This document shows, one piece after another, positions 16,129 through 25,200 of a stretch of 47,414 bases of DNA. The notes beneath the pieces were generated by a model that was not told the origin of the DNA, made no database searches, and saw only the letters and a program-made list of their open reading frames with translations. The position numbers and the translations under genes are program-made. This stretch comes from an uncultured Alphaproteobacteria bacterium. GTDB taxonomy: Bacteria; Pseudomonadota; Alphaproteobacteria; HIMB59; GCA-002718135. The number at the start of each line of letters is the position of its first letter. Positions within the stretch are counted from its first letter, which is position 1. The DNA lies in contig CACHLW010000008.1 of assembly GCA_902580765.1 (NCBI GenBank), forward strand, positions 1 to 47,414, written 5' to 3'.

Positions 16129-17616
16129 TTAATTATTTGAAGCAAGACTTAAAAATGATAGTTTTTTTAAACTTTCGTCATTCAAGTAATCTAAAGGTCT
16201 GACTGGATACTCTCCTGTAAAATAATGATCAGTAAATTGAGGATTATCATTATCTCTCTCATCATAACCAAGAGCTTGATACAGACCATCTAATGATAAA
16301 AATTTTAATGATTTAGCTCCAATATATTTACACATTTCCTCTAAATTTTTGTTTGCAGCTAATAATTCTTCTTGGGTCGGAGTATCAACTCCATAAAAAT
16401 CAGGATATTTAATTGCAGGTGAAGCAATACGCATATGGACTTCTTTTGCGCCAAAATCATAAAGCATTTTTATTATCTTAGTGGATGTTGTTCCTCGAAC
16501 CAATGAGTCGTCAATTAAAACAACTTTCTTTTTTTTAATAGAACTTTGGTTAGGATTTAGTTTTAACTTTACACCTAAACTTCTAATTTGCTGAGTTGGC
16601 TCAATAAATGTCCTCCCCACATAATGATTTCGTATTAATCCTAACTCAAAAGGAATACCAGACTCTTGACTAAAACCAAGCGCAGCAGGAACACCAGAGT
16701 CTGGAACTGGTACAACTACATCAGGTTTGATATCAGTTTCTTTTGCTAAGTATGTACCTAAATTTTTTCTAAATTCATATGCGGTTTTATTTTTTAAAAT
16801 ACTATCTGGCCGCGAAAAATAAATATATTCAAATACACATGGTTTGATTTGTTTTTTTGGAAAAGGTCTTCTACTTTCAACTTTATTATCTTTAATAACT
16901 ACAACTTCTCCATTTTCAATTTCACGGATAAATTTTGCACCTATAATGTCTAGCGCGCAAGTTTCAGAGGCAAGGATAAATGCATTTTTAAATTTACCTA
17001 AAACAAGTGGTCGAATACCTAATGGATCTCTTGCGCCAATCAACGTACCATTAGCAATAATTGATAAAGCATAACCACCTTGAATTTGCATTAAAGCATC
17101 AATAATTTTATTTAAAATATCTTTCTTTTTTGAACGAGCTACAAGTTGAACAATAGTTTCGGTATCTGATGTTGTTTGAAATATTGCACCTTCTCGTACC
17201 ATTTGCTCTCTTAAAAGGAGTGCATTAGTTAAATTACCATTATGAGCAATACTAATAGCTCCACCATGAAGATCAGCATAAAAAGGTTGTATATTCCTTA
17301 TTGTTTCACCACCCGTTGTTGAATAGCGATTATGTCCTATCGCAATTTTTCCCTTTAATTTGTCTAATGAGTGTTTCTTTGTAAAATTATCACCAACTAA
17401 TCCAAATTTTCTTTCTGAGTGATAGGAGTTGCCATCATAACTGACAATTCCACAACCTTCTTGACCACGATGTTGCAACGCATGCAAACCAAGAGCTGTT
17501 AAAGCTGCAGCATCTTTGGTTCCACTTATTCCAAAAACACCACACTCCTCATTAAATCTGGGAACATGAGATTGCCTTACCTCGAATTTTTTTAGGAAAT
17601 TGATTCGATTTTTCAT
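16129..17616 (-). CDS. purF: Amidophosphoribosyltransferase PurF
   Basis: PurF catalyses the committed step of purine synthesis, glutamine plus PRPP to phosphoribosylamine. Seen: FNEECGVFGISGT, where Cys25 follows a 24-residue leader, as in Bacillus-type enzymes with a cleaved propeptide. ALQHRGQEGCGI, GHNRYSTTGG and the PRPP loop VVLIDDSLVRGTTS follow. In the Bacillus enzyme four cysteines hold a 4Fe-4S cluster. Here the CVFEYIYFSRPDS cysteine is present but FYGVD is preceded by Asp and the C-terminal Cys pair is missing, so the cluster is probably absent. Length 495 is normal. One base separates it from purN. Confidence 0.96.
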   Translation of the reverse strand: MKNRINFLKKFEVRQSHVPRFNEECGVFGISGTKDAAALTALGLHALQHRGQEGCGIVSYDGNSYHSERKFGLVGDNFTKKHSLDKLKGKIAIGHNRYSTTGGETIRNIQPFYADLHGGAISIAHNGNLTNALLLREQMVREGAIFQTTSDTETIVQLVARSKKKDILNKIIDALMQIQGGYALSIIANGTLIGARDPLGIRPLVLGKFKNAFILASETCALDIIGAKFIREIENGEVVVIKDNKVESRRPFPKKQIKPCVFEYIYFSRPDSILKNKTAYEFRKNLGTYLAKETDIKPDVVVPVPDSGVPAALGFSQESGIPFELGLIRNHYVGRTFIEPTQQIRSLGVKLKLNPNQSSIKKKKVVLIDDSLVRGTTSTKIIKMLYDFGAKEVHMRIASPAIKYPDFYGVDTPTQEELLAANKNLEEMCKYIGAKSLKFLSLDGLYQALGYDERDNDNPQFTDHYFTGEYPVRPLDYLNDESLKKLSFLSLASNN

Positions 17617-17617
17617 C

Positions 17618-18187
17618 TTAATGTTGTCTTGTTAAAAGTGTTTTTGCAACCATCTGTAATGCTCTTGGATAAACCTTATGCTCTTCTATCAATATTTTCT
17701 TTGAGAGTGATTCGGTATTATCTTTCTTCAAAATCTTTACTTTTTTTTGCAATATAATCTTTCCAGAGTCAATTTTAGAGCTTACGTAATGAACACTACA
17801 ACCAGAATAGCTAGCTTCTGCCTTTATGGCCTGATCCTGAGCATTTAAGCCTTTGAAAGCTGGGAGATAAGATGGATGAATATTGATTAATCGCGATCGC
17901 CACTGCCTTACAAATTTTGAGTCTAAAACTTGCATAAAACCAGCCAAACAAATGATATCTATATTTTTTAGATACTTCATGACTTTTTTTTCGAAATTTT
18001 TTCTTGGAATAAAATGTATGAATGGAATTTTATTTTTTTTGGCAATAGTTAAACCTTTTGCTTTGGAGTTATTAGAGACGACTAATTGAACCTCTACTAA
18101 ACTTTGTTTTGTAAATGATGATTGTATTAGTGATTCTAAATTGGAACCTCTTCCTGATATGAAAATAGCAACTTGTAATTTTTTCAA
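17618..18187 (-). CDS. purN: GAR transformylase PurN
   Basis: The formyltetrahydrofolate-dependent enzyme formylates GAR to FGAR. Seen: FISGRGSNLESLIQ for the ribonucleotide phosphate site, INIHPSYLPAFKGLNA with the catalytic His region, and GCSVHYVSSKIDSGKII with the catalytic Asp. The length of 189 residues is standard. The start is TTG, in a four-base TTGA overlap with the TGA stop of purM, indicating translational coupling. Third step of the pathway. Confidence 0.95.
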   Translation of the reverse strand: MKKLQVAIFISGRGSNLESLIQSSFTKQSLVEVQLVVSNNSKAKGLTIAKKNKIPFIHFIPRKNFEKKVMKYLKNIDIICLAGFMQVLDSKFVRQWRSRLINIHPSYLPAFKGLNAQDQAIKAEASYSGCSVHYVSSKIDSGKIILQKKVKILKKDNTESLSKKILIEEHKVYPRALQMVAKTLLTRQH

Positions 18188-19218
18188 CTAATTGTACACC
18201 TTGATGATTTGTTAACTTCTATTTTCCCAATTTCAAAAATATCTAAATTTTCATCTTTTATTAATTGTTCAAATTCTTTGTAATTATTTTTTGAAATAGT
18301 CATAATCAAACCTAATCCGCAATTAAAGGTCTTCAACATTTCTTCATCTGAAATATTAGCTAAACTTTGAAACCATTGGAAAATTTCTTCATCACAAATA
18401 AATTTTTTATCAATCCTTGCTGATAAATTTTCAGAGAGCATTCTTGGTGCATTACCAATAATGCCTCCGCCTGTTATATGCGAAATACCATTGATAAGAT
18501 TTGTTGTTAAAATTTTTTTTAAAAAAGGAAAATATAATTTTGTTGGAGCCATTAAGGCAGCTGCATTTGTTTCATAAGATGATTTAAAATCTGTTTTTCC
18601 ATGTAGATCTATATTTTTGTCTTTTAAAACTTTTCGAATGAGAGAATATCCATTTGAATGAAAGCCCGAAGATCTAATCCCATATAGAAGATCATCTTCT
18701 TTCATGACATCTCTTTTAGGTAGAATTTTTTTTCTCTCTACTGCACCAACACAAAATCCAGCAAAATCAAAATCATCTTTTTTATAGAGCCCAGGCATCT
18801 CTGCTGTTTCACCACCAATAAGAGAACAATTATTTATCTTGCAAGCTTCAGTGATGCTTTTCATAATTTTTAAAAAAGAATTTTTATCAATCTTGGAAGA
18901 AGCATAGTAATCTAAAAAAAATAGTGGCTCTGCCCCATGGCAAAGAATATCATTAAGGCACATACCAACAAGATCATGACCCAAACAATCTAAAATGTCA
19001 GTTTCAATCCCTAGTAATATTTTTGTCCCTATGCCATCTGTACCAGAGACCAATAAAGGATCTTCATATCCACAATTTTTAAGATCAAAAATACCGCCAA
19101 ATCCGCCAATTTTATCAAAATTTCCGTTTCTGTTTGTTGATTTGCTTAGCTCAGAAATATCTTCAACAAGGGCATCTGTATTTTCTATATCAACACCTGC
19201 TTCTTTATATGTTGTCAT
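18184..19218 (-). CDS. purM: AIR synthetase PurM
   Basis: PurM closes the imidazole ring, converting FGAM to AIR with ATP. Seen: TYKEAGVDIENTDALVEDI at the N-terminus, PLLVSGTDGIGTKIL, DLVGMCLNDILCHGAEPLFF, and GISHITGGGIIGNAPRML. The length of 344 residues is normal. First gene of the minus-strand operon purM-N-F-D-C, reading away from purSL across a 73-base divergent spacer. Confidence 0.97.
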   Translation of the reverse strand: MTTYKEAGVDIENTDALVEDISELSKSTNRNGNFDKIGGFGGIFDLKNCGYEDPLLVSGTDGIGTKILLGIETDILDCLGHDLVGMCLNDILCHGAEPLFFLDYYASSKIDKNSFLKIMKSITEACKINNCSLIGGETAEMPGLYKKDDFDFAGFCVGAVERKKILPKRDVMKEDDLLYGIRSSGFHSNGYSLIRKVLKDKNIDLHGKTDFKSSYETNAAALMAPTKLYFPFLKKILTTNLINGISHITGGGIIGNAPRMLSENLSARIDKKFICDEEIFQWFQSLANISDEEMLKTFNCGLGLIMTISKNNYKEFEQLIKDENLDIFEIGKIEVNKSSRCTIS

Positions 19219-19234
19219 ATTTAATTAGTTTTAA

Positions 19235-19284
19235 ACGAATCGTTAACGAGTAAACTATTAATATAGTAAATTAAGTTGATTCGT
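19235..19284. promoter_or_regulatory. Inverted repeat with two GANTC sites in the purM/purL divergent promoter
   Basis: ACGAATC (19235-19241) and GATTCGT (19278-19284) are perfect inverted copies spanning 50 bases, and each contains a GANTC methylation site. An inner pair, ACTAT (19254-19258) and ATAGT (19263-19267), lies almost on the same centre. The whole fits in the 73-base spacer between divergent purM and purSL, so it could be a shared operator for both purine operons. CcrM methylation could affect binding. No purine repressor is encoded in the window. Confidence 0.45.
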
Positions 19285-19291
19285 ACTCATA

Positions 19292-22219
19292 ATGACAAAT
19301 ACAATTCAAATTCTCTCCATTGAGAAGACAGGGAAAGAAAGTTCACTACAAAAAGAACACAATAATAAATCCATCAAAATTATAGATGGATATTTCTTTT
19401 CGACAAATCTTGATGATCAAAAGTTTACTAAAATAAGTAAACTTATTTCTAATGACGTTTCTCAAACAATATTAACAAAAAAAAATGTAAATAAGGTTTT
19501 ATCTAGTTATAGTAATTTTAATTGGGTTGTAGAAATAAAATTTTTACCAGGTGTAACTGATAATATTGCTACAACTGTAAAAGAAATAATCAAAGATAAT
19601 CTTAAAAGTAGTTTTAAAAGCTTTGAACTTGGTTCAACAAAAATTATTTTAATAAAAGGAAGAAAAGAAGATATTACCAAAATATCTAAAAATGAAGCAA
19701 ATCCCTTAATTCAAACAATTAAGATTTATCCATTTAAAAAATATTTAAATAATTTTAAAAAAAATCAATTTAAAATAGAAAAGGTAAAATTACCGAAAAA
19801 AAAATATAGTAAAAAAGAAATTAATTTAAATATTTCTGATCATCAACTCAGTCTTATTGGTAAACTTGGTATTGAAGAAAATGATAAATCTAGAAGGGGA
19901 ACACTTGGCTTAGATCTAGAATCTTTAAAAGCCATAAGAAATTATTTTTCCACTATAAAACGTAAGCCAACAGATGTAGAAATTGAAACATTAGCGCAGA
20001 CGTGGTCCGAGCACTGTAAACACAAAATATTTTCCGCTAAGATTGATGATATTCAAGAAGGTATATTTAAAAAATACATTAAAGGCGCAACTGAAAAAAT
20101 TATTCAATTAAGAAAAGATAATTTTTGCGTTTCTCTTTTTACGGATAATGCCGGCGGAATAGAATTTAATAAAGATTGGATTATTTGCCATAAAGTTGAA
20201 ACACATAATACACCTTCAGCCTTAGATCCATTTGGCGGTGCCATCACTGGCATTGTTGGTGTTAATAGGGATTGTCTTGGATTTGGGAAAGGAGCAAAAC
20301 CTATAGCGAATACGTATGCATATTATTTAGCAGACCCGAATAAAAAATATCAATTGTATCGTCAAAAAAATAAGGATCCAATGCTTCCTGCAAATTTTAT
20401 TGCGAAGGGTATTATCAGTGGAGTTAGAGTTGGGGGAAATTGTTCGGGTATTCCTACTCCTCAAGGTAATGTATATTTTGATGACCGGTTTGCAGGAAAG
20501 CCCCTTGTATTTTGTGGAACAGTTGGGATTATTCCGAAAAAAATTAAAGGAAAATTATCGCATAAGAAGAAAGCTAATCCAGGGGATATCATACTAATGG
20601 CTGGAGGCAGAGTAGGAAAAGATGGTATTCACGGTGCAACATTTTCATCGGAGGAATTAGATCCTAATAGTCCAGTTTCTGCAGTACAAATTGGTGATCC
20701 AATAACACAAAAGAAAATGTCTGATGTCATCATTAGAGAATTGCGTGATGAAAATCTTTACTCGAGCATAACAGATAATGGAGCTGGAGGATTATCATCA
20801 TCAATTGGAGAAATGGCAAAAGAGAGTGGCGGTTTTATAGTTAATCTTGAAAAAGTTCCTCTCAAATATAATGGATTATATCCTTGGGAGATTTGGGTTT
20901 CTGAATCGCAAGAAAGAATGACACTAGCAGTACCTCCAGCGAACGTAAAAAAAGTTATAAAGAGATTTAATGCAAGAGGTGTGGAAGCAACAATAATTGG
21001 TAAGTTTATTAAAAAAGAAAAAGCCATAGTAAAATACAATAAAACTGAAATTCTCAATTTAAATATGGAATTTCTTCATGAAGGTTATCCAAAATTAAAT
21101 TTAAAAACATCTTTTCCAAAAATTAAAAAAGAAAAGAAAAAAATAATTAAGAAAAGTTCTTTGATAGATAAGCTACATAAACTTATCTCTAGTCCAAATA
21201 TTGTATCAAAAGAATTTATAGCCACGCAATATGATCACGAAGTACAATCTACCTCTATTATAAAACCATTACAAGGTGAAGGCAGAGTTTTTGGAAATGC
21301 TACTGCTATTAAACCTCTATTTGATGATGAAAAATCAATAGCTCTTTCTCAAGCTGCATATCCTCAGTACGCCGAAACAAATCCTTATGATATGGCTGGG
21401 TGCTCTATTGATACAGCATATAAAAATTTAATTGTAAGTGGTGCCAACTCAAAAAAAATTGCAATTCTTGATAACTTTTGTTGGTGCAGCTCGGATGAAC
21501 CTGATCGCTTATATCAATTGAAAGAAGCAGCAAAAGCTTGTTATGATTATGCAGTTGCTTACCAAACACCATTTATTTCAGGAAAAGATAGTATGTTTAA
21601 TGATTTTAAAGGTTTTGATAAAACTGGAAAATCAGTAAAAATTTCAATACCCCCAACATTGCTGATTTCTTCTATTGGAGTGGTAGATAAAATTTCCCAC
21701 TTAACAAAAATGACACCCGATGATGGTGATATACTTTTAGTTTTAGGAAATACCCTTAATGAATTACAGGATAGTGTTTATTCCAAAATTATAGGTTATG
21801 AAAAATCAAAAAATCCAGTCGTAAATAGCAAGGATGCACTTCGCACATATAGAAATTTTGAAAAAGCTAATAAACTAGGAATTATAAATTCTGCAATTGG
21901 AATAGATTTGGGTGGAATTGGAATTGCAGTTACAAAGATGGCAATTGCTTCAAAGAAAGGTTTAACCATTGATTTAAAGCTAAAAAATAAAATCTCAGTC
22001 GACCAATTTTTATTTTCTGAATCACAAAGTAGAATTCTTGTTTCCATGAAAAAAAATAAGTTAGCCAATTTTAAAAAAATATTTAAAGGTTCTGATTATA
22101 CAATTATTGGCAAATGTACGGGCTCAAATGTAGTTGAGTTTAAAGATAACAAAAAAATTATTAGAGGTAAAATTTCAGATTTTGCTAAGTCATACAAACA
22201 AAATATTAAAGGGTTATGA
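19292..22219 (+). CDS. purL: FGAM synthase, fused PurS-PurL (PurSL type)
   Basis: With the PurQ glutaminase it turns FGAR into FGAM. The protein has 975 residues: longer than small PurL (about 740), shorter than the single-chain enzyme (about 1300). A PurS-like domain (about 77-150: VVEIKFLPGVTDNIATTVKEI) and a possible degenerate copy (about 1-70) precede the synthetase body. The body starts near 190 with HQLSLIGKLGIE, the catalytic TWSEHCKH near 240, and VETHNTPSALDPFGGAITG. No separate purS is present. This matches the PurSL architecture known in deltaproteobacteria rather than the split PurS/PurL/PurQ usual in alphaproteobacteria. Its stop overlaps the purQ start (ATGA). Confidence 0.93.
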   Translation: MTNTIQILSIEKTGKESSLQKEHNNKSIKIIDGYFFSTNLDDQKFTKISKLISNDVSQTILTKKNVNKVLSSYSNFNWVVEIKFLPGVTDNIATTVKEIIKDNLKSSFKSFELGSTKIILIKGRKEDITKISKNEANPLIQTIKIYPFKKYLNNFKKNQFKIEKVKLPKKKYSKKEINLNISDHQLSLIGKLGIEENDKSRRGTLGLDLESLKAIRNYFSTIKRKPTDVEIETLAQTWSEHCKHKIFSAKIDDIQEGIFKKYIKGATEKIIQLRKDNFCVSLFTDNAGGIEFNKDWIICHKVETHNTPSALDPFGGAITGIVGVNRDCLGFGKGAKPIANTYAYYLADPNKKYQLYRQKNKDPMLPANFIAKGIISGVRVGGNCSGIPTPQGNVYFDDRFAGKPLVFCGTVGIIPKKIKGKLSHKKKANPGDIILMAGGRVGKDGIHGATFSSEELDPNSPVSAVQIGDPITQKKMSDVIIRELRDENLYSSITDNGAGGLSSSIGEMAKESGGFIVNLEKVPLKYNGLYPWEIWVSESQERMTLAVPPANVKKVIKRFNARGVEATIIGKFIKKEKAIVKYNKTEILNLNMEFLHEGYPKLNLKTSFPKIKKEKKKIIKKSSLIDKLHKLISSPNIVSKEFIATQYDHEVQSTSIIKPLQGEGRVFGNATAIKPLFDDEKSIALSQAAYPQYAETNPYDMAGCSIDTAYKNLIVSGANSKKIAILDNFCWCSSDEPDRLYQLKEAAKACYDYAVAYQTPFISGKDSMFNDFKGFDKTGKSVKISIPPTLLISSIGVVDKISHLTKMTPDDGDILLVLGNTLNELQDSVYSKIIGYEKSKNPVVNSKDALRTYRNFEKANKLGIINSAIGIDLGGIGIAVTKMAIASKKGLTIDLKLKNKISVDQFLFSESQSRILVSMKKNKLANFKKIFKGSDYTIIGKCTGSNVVEFKDNKKIIRGKISDFAKSYKQNIKGL

Positions 22220-22980
22220 ACGTATTAGTCTTATCAGGTTATGGTATTAATTGTGAAAATGAAACACTGCATGCATTTGAAGTAGTAGGCTTTAAAGGAA
22301 AAATTGTTCATATTAATGATCTAATACAAAATCCTAAACAACTTAATAACTATCAAGTATTCGCTATACCTGGGGGTTTTTCGTACGGCGATGATACAGG
22401 TTCAGGAAATGCAATGGCAAAAAAAATTCTGACCAATTTGTATGATCAGCTAATAGATTTTTCATTAAAAGATAAATTAATTATAGGCATTTGTAATGGA
22501 TGCCAGATATTAATTAATCTTGGGTTAGTTCCAAGCCTAAATAAAAAAGATCCAGAAGTTGCAATGATTGAAAATAAATCTGGGAGTTATGAGTGTCGAT
22601 GGGTTGATGTAAAAGTAAATAATAATAAATCACCATGGCTAAAAAATATTAGTATCTTGAACTTGCCTGTCGCCCATCAAGAGGGGCAATTCATGATACC
22701 TATTAATCTACTTAAAAGTATCAAAGCTAACAACCTTATTGGCTTACAATACATTAATAACCATAAAAAATTAGCAAAAGGTCAGTTTCCTTTTAATCCT
22801 AATGGATCTAAAGATGATATAGCTGCGTTAACAAATCAAAATGGGAATGTTCTTGCAATGATGCCTCACCCAGAAAGAGCATTTTATCATTATCATGTTC
22901 CTAATTGGCAAAACAATACTTCTAAAAAATTCGGTGATGGGTATAAAATTTTTATGAACGCAAAAAAATTCTTTGCATAA
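22216..22980 (+). CDS. purQ: FGAM synthase glutaminase subunit PurQ
   Basis: A class I glutamine amidotransferase that supplies ammonia to PurSL. Seen: NVLVLSGYGINCENET at the N-terminus, PGGFSYGDDTGSGNAMA, the nucleophile region IGICNGCQILINLG, and MPHPERAF with the catalytic His-Glu. At 254 residues it is longer than Bacillus-type PurQ (about 227), in keeping with a PurSL partner. It starts inside the purL stop (four-base ATGA overlap). It converges on mutY with one base between them. Confidence 0.95.
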   Translation: MNVLVLSGYGINCENETLHAFEVVGFKGKIVHINDLIQNPKQLNNYQVFAIPGGFSYGDDTGSGNAMAKKILTNLYDQLIDFSLKDKLIIGICNGCQILINLGLVPSLNKKDPEVAMIENKSGSYECRWVDVKVNNNKSPWLKNISILNLPVAHQEGQFMIPINLLKSIKANNLIGLQYINNHKKLAKGQFPFNPNGSKDDIAALTNQNGNVLAMMPHPERAFYHYHVPNWQNNTSKKFGDGYKIFMNAKKFFA

Positions 22981-22981
22981 A

Positions 22982-24031
22982 TTATACTGCTATATCTACT
23001 ATTTTTTTCATCACAGTTGGCATTCTAGAACTAGAATAAGATGATTTCTTTATCCAATTACTTTTTGATAATTTTGCTTTTTTAACATTTCCATAAAAAA
23101 TTTCTGTTTCTAAATCAAAATGACTAAATGAATATTCAAATGAACCCTTAGATTGTAATTTTGTTTTTATTTTTTGTATGTCTTGATCGGTAGTTAGCAA
23201 TTTTTTATTTTTGACCCAGACATCATTTGGTACTTCAAGCATAGAGGCCAACATTCCTTTATTTGGTCTACTTCGTACTAGGATTTCATTCTTTTCATTC
23301 ACAATTACGTAGGCTCTTGTGTACTTTATTGGCTTATTACTTTTCTTTTTTTGTTTAAAAGGAATTTTTTGTTGTAAATTCTTTTTATATGATTGGCAAA
23401 ATTTATTAATTCCACAAATATTACATTTAGGGTTTCGTGGAAGGCAGATCTCTGATCCGTAATCCATAAAAGACTGAATTAAGTTTGAAGAATATTTATC
23501 TGAGATGAATTTTTTTCCCAAATCTTTAAGTTTATTTTTTACTTTATTAATTGGTTTATCGATAGCATGTAACCTAACCAAAATTCTCTCAATATTAGCA
23601 TCAAGTGGCATGACTGATTTATTAAATCCTATTCCAAGAATTGCTTTTGCAGTGTAATCTCCAATACCAGGAAGTTGGATGAGTTCATCATAAGTCTGTG
23701 GTATGTTGTTTTTAAAATTATTTTTAATTATTTTTGCAGACTTTAATAAATTTCTCGCTCTTGAATAATAACCAAGACCTGACCAGAATTTCAAGATATT
23801 TGGCTCTGAAGTTTGCGCTAATTTATTTAGTGAAGGCCATTTTAAAATAAATTCATTAAATTTATTTTTTACGGTATTTACTGTTGTTTGTTGAAGCATA
23901 TACTCACTTACAAACACAAAGTATGGATGAGGTAAATTTAGATTATTTTTCTTCCGCCATGGTAATTTTCTGGCATTCATAGAATACCATTGAAGTAAAA
24001 ACTTTATTACTTGTGTTTCGTGTTTAAACAT
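22982..24031 (-). CDS. mutY: A/G-specific adenine glycosylase MutY
   Basis: MutY removes adenine mispaired with 8-oxoguanine. Seen: FVSEYMLQQTTVNTV with the catalytic Glu region, the helix-hairpin-helix LPGIGDYTAKAILGI, catalytic Asp in MPLDANIERILVRL, and the 4Fe-4S ligands in CLPRNPKCNICGINKFC (C-x6-C-x2-C-x5-C). The C-terminal third (about 235-349) is the NUDIX-like 8-oxoG recognition domain. At 349 residues it is normal. It diverges from dciA with their 5' ends only about 35 bases apart. That order next to dciA-dsbA-smc is common in alphaproteobacteria. Confidence 0.96.
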   Translation of the reverse strand: MFKHETQVIKFLLQWYSMNARKLPWRKKNNLNLPHPYFVFVSEYMLQQTTVNTVKNKFNEFILKWPSLNKLAQTSEPNILKFWSGLGYYSRARNLLKSAKIIKNNFKNNIPQTYDELIQLPGIGDYTAKAILGIGFNKSVMPLDANIERILVRLHAIDKPINKVKNKLKDLGKKFISDKYSSNLIQSFMDYGSEICLPRNPKCNICGINKFCQSYKKNLQQKIPFKQKKKSNKPIKYTRAYVIVNEKNEILVRSRPNKGMLASMLEVPNDVWVKNKKLLTTDQDIQKIKTKLQSKGSFEYSFSHFDLETEIFYGNVKKAKLSKSNWIKKSSYSSSRMPTVMKKIVDIAV

Positions 24032-24064
24032 ATTGCTTTCATATTTAGGTACTATAAATTATTT

Positions 24065-24586
24065 ATGCATATGGACAAAAAAAATTTAAAACAAAAAAGA
24101 ACATTTGTTCCACAATCTATTGGCGATACTCTGAGGAAGGTAAATAGAAAATTTTCCTCTAAATATAATCGTACAGAATTTGTAATTAACTCCAAATGGC
24201 CTGAAATTGCTGGTAGTTATTTTAAAGAATATTCAGAGCCGTTAAATGTTTCAAGGGTGCGTGATTTTGAAAATGATTTAGGTGAGACGGTATATAAAAA
24301 TTATCTAAATGTGAGTGTTGCACCGGCCGCAGCCATTGAGTTTCAACACTTTAAGGACACTATAATTGAAAAAATTAATACTTATTTTGGCTATAAAGCT
24401 ATAATGGACTTGAGAATTCATCAAAATTACATAACTAAACATACGTATATGAAACAAAGTAAGAAAAAACAAATAAACAAAGATGACATAAGATTTGTTG
24501 AAGAAAACGTTAAAGAATTTCAAAATTCAGATTTGAAAAAATCGCTATTAAATTTAGGTAATAAAATTACAACTGAGGACAAATGA
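24065..24586 (+). CDS. DUF721 (DciA-family) protein, likely helicase loader
   Basis: DciA-type DUF721 proteins load the replicative helicase DnaB in bacteria without DnaC/DnaI. Seen: PQSIGDTLRKVNRKF followed by INSKWPEIAGSYFKEYSEPL, the characteristic DUF721 block. After it come strand-rich NYLNVSVAPAAAIEFQHFKD and a disordered, charged C-terminus. I start at the ATG at 24065 (another ATG is at 24071) rather than at 24011, which would read into the start of mutY and give a cysteine- and aromatic-rich leader. Length is then 173 residues. It overlaps dsbA by four bases (ATGA). Family assignment good; helicase loading is inferred from the family. Confidence 0.8.
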   Translation: MHMDKKNLKQKRTFVPQSIGDTLRKVNRKFSSKYNRTEFVINSKWPEIAGSYFKEYSEPLNVSRVRDFENDLGETVYKNYLNVSVAPAAAIEFQHFKDTIIEKINTYFGYKAIMDLRIHQNYITKHTYMKQSKKKQINKDDIRFVEENVKEFQNSDLKKSLLNLGNKITTEDK

Positions 24587-25197
24587 TGAAAATTAGAATT
24601 TTATTAACTTCTATTATACTATCACTACTTTTTATTAATGCCAAAGCAGCTGAAAATTCAATACTAGATGTTAAAGATAATGATTTTTATATTGGAGAAG
24701 AAAATGCTCCAATCACAATTATAGAATATGCTTCAATGTCTTGTAGTCACTGTGCAGATTTTCATAATGATACTCTAGCAGAATTAAAAAAAGAGTTTAT
24801 TGATACTGGTAAAGTTAAGTTTATTTTTCGTGATTTTCCCTTTAATTATCCAGCTCTTGCTGGAAGTATGATTTTAAGATGTGTCCCCGAAGATGTAAGA
24901 TACGATTATATGAATGGGCTTTATAAACTTCAAAATAGTTGGGTTAATAGAGATCATTCCAAAACAAGATCTGAGTTATATAAAATCATGCAAAGTGGCG
25001 GTATGCAACAAGAAGATTTTGATGCATGTTTAAGTAATGTGGATTTAGAGAATCAATTACTTGAAGGTGTAATGGAAGCGCAAAGAGAATATAAAATAGG
25101 CTCCACACCGTCATTCATAGTTAATGGAGTTTTATATTCCGGGAATAAAAACATAAAAGAGTTTAGACAAATCATCGATAAAATATTATCACAATAG
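24583..25197 (+). CDS. Periplasmic DsbA-like thiol oxidoreductase
   Basis: A 204-residue exported thioredoxin-fold protein. Seen: signal peptide of about 22 residues (MMKIRILLTSIILSLLFIN, ending AKAA), active site SCSHC with Cys54 and Cys57, FRDFPFNYPALAGSM, and the cis-proline region GSTPSFIVNG. The helical insertion between them matches the DsbA/BdbD group, often annotated DSBA oxidoreductase or Com1-like. It likely forms or isomerises disulfides in the periplasm. It is translationally coupled to dciA and is followed within four bases by smc. Confidence 0.9.
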   Translation: MMKIRILLTSIILSLLFINAKAAENSILDVKDNDFYIGEENAPITIIEYASMSCSHCADFHNDTLAELKKEFIDTGKVKFIFRDFPFNYPALAGSMILRCVPEDVRYDYMNGLYKLQNSWVNRDHSKTRSELYKIMQSGGMQQEDFDACLSNVDLENQLLEGVMEAQREYKIGSTPSFIVNGVLYSGNKNIKEFRQIIDKILSQ

Positions 25198-25200
25198 TTG

